Shown piece by piece: positions 57,095 through 64,000 of a stretch of 64,000 nucleotides of DNA. The stretch's first letter is position 1; the number at the start of each line of letters is the position of its first letter. The position numbers and the translations under genes are program-made. The stretch comes from Leishmania martiniquensis (taxonomy: Eukaryota; Euglenozoa; Kinetoplastea; Trypanosomatida; Trypanosomatidae): positions 1,363,001-1,427,000 of the forward strand of contig NC_090167.1 of assembly GCF_017916325.1 (NCBI RefSeq), given 5' to 3'. Under the pieces are notes generated by a model. It had not been told where the DNA came from. It saw only the letters and a program-made list of their open reading frames with translations, and made no database searches.

Positions 57095-60000
57095 ATGCTC
57101 GCTTTCACTCGGCGAATGGCCCGCCACCGTGCCAAGCAGCAACTGCCACGCAGCCTCCGAGGGCTATCCACCCCCAACGTGCGGCGTGGGTGGGGCAACA
57201 TGAAGCACTTGTCGAACGAAGAGAAGAGGGAGCTGCTGCGTGGCGCATGGCGGGAGGCAACTCCCGTTCAACTAGTTGCAGATCCCTGCAGTCGAGACAG
57301 GGATGCGGCATCGGGGCCGATCGCCTTCGCTACGGACGAGGCGGCAGAGAGTTATCTGGCGGAGGAGGGGATGGACGAGGCGGCGGAGATGCGCGAGTCC
57401 ACATTGACCCTGGCGCAGCGCTTCTTTGGGGAGATGGCGGTGACCGCGGATGAGGAATTGGACGGGAGGCAGATGCCGCCGGCCCCCCAATCGGATGAGG
57501 AGCGCCGTCGCGAAATACGCGACGTGCAGCGCGAGTTCTTCGGCGACTTCTACGTGGAGCAGGGCATCATCGACAAGTCAGAAAAATATGCGTTCGTGGA
57601 CGCCATGCTACGACCTTCACGGCCTCTGTTCCTCATAAACAGCGTCCTGCCGCTGGCGCGGCTCACAGTGCGGGATCAGCTGGAGGTGCACAAGACAGTC
57701 CTCACCAACGTCGATGGCAGTATCGTGAGCGGCAACGCGACGGTCTTCGCAGGCACGCCTTGCCCGCTGCCTGTCTTTACGCCAACGTTCTTCGACCCGT
57801 GCATCTTTGCTCTTCCCCTCCCACCAACCCAGGCGTTTGGTGCACCGCTTCATGCTCGCTTCTCCGCCGCAGCGTCGCGGTCTCGACCGCTGATGACTCA
57901 CGGCGATGCTGCTGCTCAGGCCATCGATGACGGGTGTGCGCCATCCGTGCCGTTTCTGAAAGAAATACCGCGCCTCTCTGGTGATCAAGCAGTTCTGCCC
58001 TCCAGCCCTCCACCGGCCGACTTTATCGCCGGCGCCGACGCACTTGACGCGATGATGCTAGACGCACCACCCGACGGCGAAGCAGATTCTCCCCACTTGC
58101 CGATCGCAGGTCAGTCTGCGTCTCTTTCGAAGGCGACACAAGAGCCAGCTGCAGCGATCGACGATGCCGCTGCGTCTTCCATTTCCGTGGCCGCTTCGCT
58201 CCCCAGCCCGCGAGCGCAGCCGCCAAGCCTCGCTCATATGTACTGGCTGCAGCGCCACGTTGCGAGCAACACTGTACTCCATATCGACGACGTATCCGTT
58301 GCCGTGTCAGTCCTGAGCGTGTGGCTGGCAGCTGCCGCTAGTGTCGTGGACGATAACGTAACGCAGCCCTACGAAGTGGTGCTCTGCCAAGCGAACGACC
58401 GGGACGAGGCGGCTTGCTCGTACCACACAGAGATTGCGCAGTATTTGTTCAGAGCAGCGCAGGCGGAGCCAACCGCGGTGGAGCGCTTGGCGCGGGTTGT
58501 GATTGCCGTTGAGGATGAATCGTCCAAAAGCACCACGTCCACCTCCCACTACCACATGAACGGGTGTCGCAGGGGCTCGAGGCCGCAGGGTGGCCACGCC
58601 CGCCTCTCGACGCTCCTGTGTGAGGAGTCCGCTGTGGCGGTGATGGATCGGTACCCGAGTGTGGTGTACCTCCAGCCCTCTTCGCCGAGCAGGAGGGGAC
58701 GGCTGTGGACACCTCCCCACGGCCCCTCTACGGGCAGCCGCACAGCCCTGGCAGCTTCGCACCTTCTCAGCAGGGTTGTGCTCTGCATGCCTGCAACATC
58801 GCTAGATGGTGTTCGCCCTCGCTGCTGGCTCGCCGGAAGCGAAGCGGAGGCAGTCGACGGGGAGGCCGATCTCACTCCTTTTGGAGAGGACGCGCTGCCT
58901 CGGTCTCGCCGCGCTGCTTCCCGCTTCAGCTCAGAGGCACCGCCGAACAACTTCGTCGAGCGATGCCAGCGAGCAAGCGCCAATTTCGTGAAGCTGCAAA
59001 AGCAGCTGTACGCGGCCATACACGCTGTGAGGGTAGGCGGCTGTGGTTGGGTCATCTACGCTACCCAGAGTGCCAACGTAATCGAGAACGAGGCCGTTGT
59101 GTGCGCTGTCTTGCAGCGCATCCGTATGGAGGGTGAGCAAGGGAAGCTGCAGCGATCGCAAGTGTCGTCCAGGGCCGAGGCGGCGGCGGCGGTGGTTAGC
59201 GATGCGCCGGCTGCTGCTGGGCATGTGAGGCAAACATTGAGTGTGGAGTGCGTCCCACTGAACTCGCCTGCCATTGAAGCGTGCGTGACATCCCCAGAGG
59301 CCATCTCTGTGCTGCGATTGCTGTGCAGTGAGGGTCGACCGGGTCTCAGCACATGGGTGGCTATCAAGGACGGCTCTGCTGGGCAGGAGGCCGAGCAGTA
59401 CAGCGAAGAGCTCCGCACTTCCGTTGCCCAGGCAGCGTGGCGAACGGAGCCCATGAGGGCGGGTAACGACGGTGGCTTTGTGGTGTGCTTGCGCGTGACT
59501 TCCGCCGCGCAGTCCCGGGAGCATGAGCGTAGAGAAAGTGTCAGGGAGGCAGCAGGCTCGCCACCGCTGTCTTGCTGCTGGTGGACACACCCCGACAGCC
59601 ACATCGTCTCGGCAGTGACACCGGCTGCCCTCCAGTTTGTAAAGGACGTTGAGCAGGGCGATGCCGCGGGGCGAGGACAAGCTGCTGGCGCAGCCACGAA
59701 GATCCTTCACGCGGGGGTACCGGTGGGATTTGTCCCCATGTTGCCCGTGGCGCCGGCCTCACACTCTTACATTGCTGCTGCTGCTGCTGTGCCAGCTCTA
59801 CCTGCCGGCTGCCACGTCAGTAGCGCAACGTGCCACGTTGACGTTTTAGCGGCGCTACGCACATGGCTGCCGCGCTTGACCTGCTCGGCTAAGGCTCTCT
59901 GTGAGCTGCTGCTGCTCAAGCAAGTTCAGTCTCGCACCCTGCGCAGGCAGTTGCGATCGCGTCGGAAGCAGCTGGCGGCTCCACCGAGAGAGCGGCTCAG

Positions 60001-60769
60001 TGTCGAAGTTGGCGCTTCTGACGTGGAGAGCGAGACGCACGCTTTCCTTGCAGCCGTGGAGGAGGCCGCCGAGCGTCATTATCTGCTCTCCGCCCCGTCC
60101 CCCGCGAAGCTGTCTCACCGATTCTATGTGTGGGTGGGGGTGGCTGCTGACTCGCTGTTGCCCGCTTCCCACACCATCTCGACTCTTCAGGCAACAGAGA
60201 GCGTGGAGGCGCTGCCTTCTACTGGTCTTCACCCTGCTGTGTTGGCAGAGGTGGAGGCGGCTGGGGTTGTGGCGGAGGTTGTGTACGTGCGCCACCCCAT
60301 ACCACGCGACTCCGCCTCGCCCCTCATCGACTTCACTGTGCGCCTCGATGCACCCCCAGATATCCCGGAAAGAGCTAAGCATCTTGCTGCGCTGGAGGAG
60401 TGGCGAGTTGCCCTGCGAGACGCGCTGCTGTATGTGCTTCGGCGCACCTGCAGTGCCAGTGGCTTCGTTGGACTCGGGTGGAAGCCGTCCATGAAGAGCT
60501 TCAGTGACTCGGAGCCGAAGGCTCGTACCGACGACGGTAGCGGTGCCGAGAGTGTGCCATGCTCGGACGGGGTACTCGAGCTCAGAGAGGATGAGTACGA
60601 GGCCGTGCGTCCAGCGCAGGTTTTCCAGACTCGAGAAATGGCGCCCCCGCACGCTGGCTGGAAGCGCGCTGCCGCATCTGGCACGGAGGTGGAGGACAGA
60701 CGAGCGGACTGGCTGCGCGACGCCAACTACCATGAGTGGCGCCGACGCCGCACCGAGAGCTCAACTTGA
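57095..60769 (+). CDS. NSUN/Trm4-like RNA methyltransferase homologue, catalytically degenerate, mitochondrial
   Basis: A 1224-residue protein from the ATG at 57095. The N-terminus (MLAFTRRMARHRAKQQLPRS) is a strong mitochondrial leader. A diverged m5C-methyltransferase core of the NOL1/NOP2/sun type is recognisable. VVLCQANDRDEAACSYHTEIAQYLFR (AND at 433-435) matches the family's A-N-D strand. VVYLQPSSPSRRG (about 524-535) sits where motif IV D-A-P-C-S belongs. LQKQLYAAIHAVRVGGCGWV followed by IYATQSANVIENEAVV (656-669) matches the GG-x-[LV]-V-Y-[SA]-T-C-S-x-N-x2-E-N-E block. Both family cysteines are gone: PCS reads PSS (Ser529) and TCS reads TQS (Gln658). The Gly-rich SAM motif I is also not visible. 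A later HIVSAVTPAALQFVKD...KILHAGVPVGF resembles the Trm4/NSUN2 C-terminal domain. It is probably a structural or assembly factor for mitochondrial RNA rather than an enzyme. Long Ser/Ala insertions explain the unusual size. Confidence 0.7.
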   Translation: MLAFTRRMARHRAKQQLPRSLRGLSTPNVRRGWGNMKHLSNEEKRELLRGAWREATPVQLVADPCSRDRDAASGPIAFATDEAAESYLAEEGMDEAAEMRESTLTLAQRFFGEMAVTADEELDGRQMPPAPQSDEERRREIRDVQREFFGDFYVEQGIIDKSEKYAFVDAMLRPSRPLFLINSVLPLARLTVRDQLEVHKTVLTNVDGSIVSGNATVFAGTPCPLPVFTPTFFDPCIFALPLPPTQAFGAPLHARFSAAASRSRPLMTHGDAAAQAIDDGCAPSVPFLKEIPRLSGDQAVLPSSPPPADFIAGADALDAMMLDAPPDGEADSPHLPIAGQSASLSKATQEPAAAIDDAAASSISVAASLPSPRAQPPSLAHMYWLQRHVASNTVLHIDDVSVAVSVLSVWLAAAASVVDDNVTQPYEVVLCQANDRDEAACSYHTEIAQYLFRAAQAEPTAVERLARVVIAVEDESSKSTTSTSHYHMNGCRRGSRPQGGHARLSTLLCEESAVAVMDRYPSVVYLQPSSPSRRGRLWTPPHGPSTGSRTALAASHLLSRVVLCMPATSLDGVRPRCWLAGSEAEAVDGEADLTPFGEDALPRSRRAASRFSSEAPPNNFVERCQRASANFVKLQKQLYAAIHAVRVGGCGWVIYATQSANVIENEAVVCAVLQRIRMEGEQGKLQRSQVSSRAEAAAAVVSDAPAAAGHVRQTLSVECVPLNSPAIEACVTSPEAISVLRLLCSEGRPGLSTWVAIKDGSAGQEAEQYSEELRTSVAQAAWRTEPMRAGNDGGFVVCLRVTSAAQSREHERRESVREAAGSPPLSCCWWTHPDSHIVSAVTPAALQFVKDVEQGDAAGRGQAAGAATKILHAGVPVGFVPMLPVAPASHSYIAAAAAVPALPAGCHVSSATCHVDVLAALRTWLPRLTCSAKALCELLLLKQVQSRTLRRQLRSRRKQLAAPPRERLSVEVGASDVESETHAFLAAVEEAAERHYLLSAPSPAKLSHRFYVWVGVAADSLLPASHTISTLQATESVEALPSTGLHPAVLAEVEAAGVVAEVVYVRHPIPRDSASPLIDFTVRLDAPPDIPERAKHLAALEEWRVALRDALLYVLRRTCSASGFVGLGWKPSMKSFSDSEPKARTDDGSGAESVPCSDGVLELREDEYEAVRPAQVFQTREMAPPHAGWKRAAASGTEVEDRRADWLRDANYHEWRRRRTESST

Positions 60770-61395
60770 CGGGAGGGAAGGGTAGTTTATGCGCGGAGAC
60801 GCAACCACCTTGCCTCTTCTGCGTCTCCTTCCATTGACGTGTCATGTCGTTCTTTCTCTCACACCACCTCTCTTTAAAGACAAGCGATTCCCACGCAGGC
60901 GCGCGCCCAGTTGCCCGTGGGGTGGGAGCCATGTGTGTGCCCCCATCGAAAGACCGGCGGCAGGGGACCACGTATGAAGTCATGGCGCTGCGAGGGCAAT
61001 CTCGACCTCGCCTCTGTGGCTGGAGGATCTTCCTCCACCTCCCCCCTCCGGCACCACGTCGTCGCCCTGCGCAATAAATTTGGATCTGTGTGCTGACTAT
61101 GCAGTGACGCGGGCACAAAGCTCCTCTGTCTGGGCAGCTCAACATTCTTTACTCGGATGCATGCTGTGTGTATGCGTACCCCCTTCCTCATTTTTTGTCC
61201 CCCCTCTCGTTACGCTTCACGACTCGGACGTGACGGCTGCTCAGTCTGTGGCAGCCTGCGCTGCTAAGCAACTGCACACGCAAAGGCACGCACATTGTGC
61301 GAGCGCCGAGGCACGCGCAACACTCGCACTCTCATCGTCGCCTATATTCCCGCTCCCTCGAACACACGCGGCTGCAAAGTTGATTAGTACTTGCC
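60770..61395. other. Intergenic region before small membrane protein
   Basis: No supported gene. The C/T tract at 61178-61210 is followed, after a short spacer, by GCTCAG (AG at 61243-61244), a plausible acceptor giving a 5' UTR of about 150 bases. Confidence 0.5.
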
Positions 61396-61749
61396 ATGCC
61401 GACGCTGCCTGCACACACGGCTGCAGGTGGTGCAGCACCGGTGGCCGCCGAGGACTCGATGCAGCAGCTCCTGTCCGGCTTCCATTTCACCCTGCTGTGT
61501 GTGATCGTGATGGCGTCGTATTACGTCTCACTCTGCATCTCCGCCCATGCGGTGGGCGAATCGACAGCGTCACTGCACGCTCCCATTGCGGCCGCCTCGA
61601 GCCTCTTTGCTGACGTCGGCAACACAATCTTAAAAAGGATCAACCGCCGTCGCAACCGCACACAGGCCGGCGCCGTCTTCTACGAGGATGAGGCGGACGA
61701 CATCACGGATATTTTCTCTGTGAACCAGCCAGGCCGAGGAGTGGGGTAG
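61396..61749 (+). CDS. Small single-pass membrane protein, unknown (117 aa)
   Basis: The frame starts at the ATG at 61396 and is G/C-rich at third positions. Residues 1-27 are Ala/Pro-rich and weakly polar; a hydrophobic segment HFTLLCVIVMASYYVSLCI at about 29-48 is a clear transmembrane helix. It is followed by a mixed loop, a strongly basic cluster (LKRINRRRNRTQ, about 80-92) and an acidic tail (YEDEADDITDIF) ending near GRGVG. The positive-inside rule places the C-terminal part in the cytosol (or matrix). No family recognised; it could be a subunit of a membrane complex. Confidence 0.65.
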   Translation: MPTLPAHTAAGGAAPVAAEDSMQQLLSGFHFTLLCVIVMASYYVSLCISAHAVGESTASLHAPIAAASSLFADVGNTILKRINRRRNRTQAGAVFYEDEADDITDIFSVNQPGRGVG

Positions 61750-62570
61750 TGCGTACCAGGTGCCGCTGGTGGGCAACACGCGCGGCTGTGTGTGCTCTTC
61801 ACTCCTCCGTTCTGCCCCCCCCGCTTCTCTCCTTCTATGAGAGACAGGCGTTCCGCGTTGGCGACTCGGTGTGCGGGCACGTGCGCAGAGCACTCGCAAG
61901 TGGCTCTACTTGAGGAGGATGCCTGCCCTACTGACGGCAGACTCCTTTCGTCTCGGCCCTCCCCCTTCATTGCTTTTCTTTTCTAGGTGTTGTTGGAGCG
62001 CCTTCTGCTGCACACGTACATGTGCGCTGTCGGGATTGTGCACGTCTCTTAGCTTTTTCACTGCTCCTCTCGGAGTGCTTGCGCCTCTGTACATGCTCAG
62101 CCCTCCTCTCCCCTTCTGTATGTACTGCAGGTTTGTGTACATATATATATATATGTGTGTGTGAAGCGTTGCAGTGATGTAACCACGTGCTTTCAGAAGC
62201 TGCCTTGCTTTTTTTGACTCCTCAAGCGCGAGCGCGCGCGCGCGGCACCGCCACTGGGCGACTGATGGTCGCTCTGCTCGAACGGAAGTGCTGGCCGTTG
62301 TGTAGGAGGGGAGTAGAGCGAGAGAGGCAGCCGCGCACCCTCATGCATGGGCGGGAAAAAAAGGCATCGAACTCTCAGTAGTTGTTGCCAGTGACTTAAG
62401 TGTGTGTATGTGTGTGCATCAGCAGAGCGACACATGCGGCCTCTCTCTCTTTCTCAGCCGCCTCTTTTGCCGATCGCCTTTCTCACGATTCCCACACAGC
62501 CACTGCACACGTAGCAGTATCAGACACCAGTGGTAACCCTCCTTTTCTCTTGGCCAAGCCCGAGCGCCTG
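61750..62570. other. Intergenic region before coiled-coil gene
   Basis: No supported gene. A TA/TG microsatellite lies at about 62140-62162 and a GC-alternating run at 62226-62242. The tract CTCTCTCTCTTTCTCAG (AG at 62456-62457) is a strong acceptor giving a 114-base 5' UTR; the frame open from a GTG at 62400 begins before it and is not used. Confidence 0.6.
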
Positions 62571-63176
62571 ATGAGCGAGCCTTCGCTGGGCCGAAGCGAG
62601 CGCGCCGATCATGCTAGGCAAGGGCGCCTTCACTACGTAAGGGCACAGCGGCAGCAGCTGGTGCGTGAGACACGAATGCTCCATTTAGCGCTAGAGGAGC
62701 TGCAGGAAGAAGCGGAGGAGGCGAGCGAAAAAGAAGCGTTGCTGCGGCGTGCCATAGACGAAAAGCACCGTGAGCTGCTGCGATGCCTGATTCACCTTTC
62801 CACAGCCGAGCTCGATACCTCGAGGGCCAATTCTCGGGCAATCGGCACACCAGTGCAGCGAGACGCAACCCGTTTCCTCGTCTGTGCGGTACTTCGGCAG
62901 TACAAGATTGAGGAGGACGCCTTCACGCAGGAAATGGCGCGGCTTTTGGAAGACGTACGAAGGGAAGCACGGCAGTCGTGCTTGGGCGTGGGCGACACCT
63001 CTGCCGTGCACCTGTCTGATGAAGATTGCAGTGGGGGTGTGGACTCCATTGCAGAAGACGCTGAACGCCGCCCCCCCTTTCGCAGCGAGTTGGAGGCTCT
63101 GCGCGAGATGAAGGCCACAGAGGACGAGGATATGGATGCAGCGTTGCTGAGAATAGGCTGTGCGCTGTTTTGCTGA
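62571..63176 (+). CDS. Coiled-coil protein, unknown (201 aa)
   Basis: The ATG at 62571 is the first in frame after a strong splice acceptor. Residues 10-85 form an almost continuous charged heptad-rich helix (VRAQRQQLVRETRMLHLALEELQEEAEEASEKEALLRRAI), followed by shorter helices (FLVCAVLRQYKIEEDAFTQEMARLLEDVRREAR, about 110-143), an acidic linker and a final helix ending in LLRIGCALFC. The C-terminal CALFC does not fit a standard prenylation CaaX box because Cys is last. No family was recognised; a cytoskeletal or scaffold role is plausible. Confidence 0.65.
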   Translation: MSEPSLGRSERADHARQGRLHYVRAQRQQLVRETRMLHLALEELQEEAEEASEKEALLRRAIDEKHRELLRCLIHLSTAELDTSRANSRAIGTPVQRDATRFLVCAVLRQYKIEEDAFTQEMARLLEDVRREARQSCLGVGDTSAVHLSDEDCSGGVDSIAEDAERRPPFRSELEALREMKATEDEDMDAALLRIGCALFC

Positions 63177-63891
63177 CGCTTATGCTCTTCTTTTTCTTTC
63201 TTTTTTCCCTGCCCTCCATGTTTATGCGTTTGATGGCGCTTCTCCCTCACGCTCTTCCCCCGATTACTGCGGAGCGCGCGAAGTGGCGGGCGAGCAACGC
63301 TGTGGCTCTTCGCATGAATCTGCCTTCATGAATCGATTGCCTTCCCGCTCACAAAGGCGGAGCCAAGGTGGCAAGACCAGGCGTTCTCTTCGTTGACCCT
63401 TCACGAGCACTGCTGTGCGCTCCATGCGAGCAAAAAAAACATATACAAAGAACTATTTCGCCGCTCCCTGAGATGGCGAGTGCGACTATACGATACAAGC
63501 GTTGAATTTGCTGTTCTCGCCAGCGCTTCTCGGGCTCCTCTGAGGCGTGAACATTTTTCCTCATTGCTTCGACCCCCATGGACGTACGAGTCGAGCATGT
63601 CTTCTGTGCCCTCCGTCCCCTTCTTCCTTCGTCTTCCTGCTTCTGCCGCACACGGGGCGTCCACGCGCATCACAACCGCTACTCTTTGCTCTTTCGTTTT
63701 GCCGTTTCCCTTTTTCGTGCTGCCTTTCCGCTCTGGACTCTCCCGCCGCCTATCCATCACGGCTACTCTCTTGCCACTGTTACTACCGCTAAATCACGCG
63801 TATGCATCTCTTTGGGGCCAACGGACGCACGCGGCAGTGGCCTCTTCCCCTTCGCTACCTTCTTCCACTTCCCCTCTCCAACAGAGCACGA
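63177..63891. other. Intergenic region before the truncated last gene
   Basis: No supported gene. Pyrimidine-rich DNA occupies about 63600-63880. The tract TTCCACTTCCCCTCTCCAACAG ends with AG at 63883-63884, only 7 bases before the ATG at 63892. Confidence 0.5.
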
Positions 63892-64000
63892 ATGGCGCCG
63901 CCGAAGGCCTCTTTTCCCGCCCGCATCTTCGCGGGCGACTTCATGGGCATCAACTGGAACCGTGTGAGCTGGATGGCTCCATACAACAACTTCTACCCCA
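63892..64000 (+). CDS. Partial gene, 5' end only, unknown
   Basis: The first 109 bases of a frame starting with an ATG right after a good splice acceptor; it runs off the window. The 36 visible residues (MAPPKASFPARIFAGDFMGI, then an aromatic-rich NWNRVSWMAPYNNFYP) are not recognised. All codons but a few end in G or C, supporting a real gene. Confidence 0.55.
   Translation, partial: MAPPKASFPARIFAGDFMGINWNRVSWMAPYNNFYP

Noticed and set aside
1..64000. Search for tRNA, rRNA, CRISPR arrays and bacterial-type operon signals
   Set aside because: No tRNA B-box-like context with cloverleaf arms, no rRNA segment and no spaced short repeats were found. The eukaryotic, trans-splicing layout makes bacterial promoters and ribosome binding sites irrelevant.

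Overview
The window looks like nuclear DNA of a trypanosomatid of the Leishmania type. All 20 supported genes are intronless and lie on the + strand. The coding sequence is GC-rich, and the genes are separated by 0.6-4.2 kb of pyrimidine-rich, microsatellite-rich DNA. Nearly every reading frame is preceded by a long C/T tract ending in AG, the hallmark of spliced-leader trans-splicing. No strand switch, rRNA, tRNA or CRISPR was seen, so the window reads as part of one polycistronic transcription unit. All starts given here are ATG. Several frames stay open upstream through GTG/TTG codons, usually inside the pyrimidine tract, and those extensions were discarded.

Layout, left to right. 1.7-3.5 kb: a type-I membrane alpha/beta-hydrolase. 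4.5-12.9 kb: a 2794-residue Dopey/Dop1 homologue (endosome-Golgi trafficking). 15.3-18.0 kb: a FAM161-family ciliary/microtubule protein. 19.1-22.4 kb: a conserved-looking unknown and a 96-residue protein with a mitochondrial-type leader. 23.9-25.8 kb: a C2HC zinc-finger (ZC2HC1-like) protein. 26.6-27.6 kb: an exosome RNase-PH-ring subunit of the RRP43 type. 29.2-30.9 kb: an RRM protein. 32.0-33.9 kb: a TPR protein. 35.6 kb: a small acidic protein. 36.8-38.9 kb: a DEAD-box-type helicase with a probable mitochondrial leader. 40.9-41.8 kb: a START-domain protein. 46.0-47.8 kb: a double CCCH zinc-finger protein standing alone in about 9.2 kb. 51.0-53.7 kb: an unknown and a roadblock/LC7 dynein light chain. 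54.5-56.2 kb: a protein with the DEDDh exonuclease motif set split by a very large insertion. 57.1-60.8 kb: an NSUN/Trm4-like RNA methyltransferase homologue that has lost its catalytic residues. 61.4-64.0 kb: a single-pass membrane protein, a coiled-coil protein and the first 109 bases of another gene.

Neighbouring genes are not functionally related, as expected for trypanosomatid polycistrons; several are RNA-related (exosome, RRM, helicase, CCCH, exonuclease-like, NSUN-like) and at least three carry mitochondrial-type leaders.

The most striking non-coding structure is three families of nearly identical two-copy repeats. Family A is about 612 bp, inverted, 20 kb apart. Family B is 612 bp, direct, 11 kb apart. 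Family C is 258 bp, inverted, 6 kb apart. All six copies lie 250-980 bases downstream of a stop codon, probably in 3' UTRs. The direct pair brackets four genes. The inverted pairs give different mRNAs of one strand perfectly complementary stretches. One B copy also carries the likely splice acceptor of the RRM gene.
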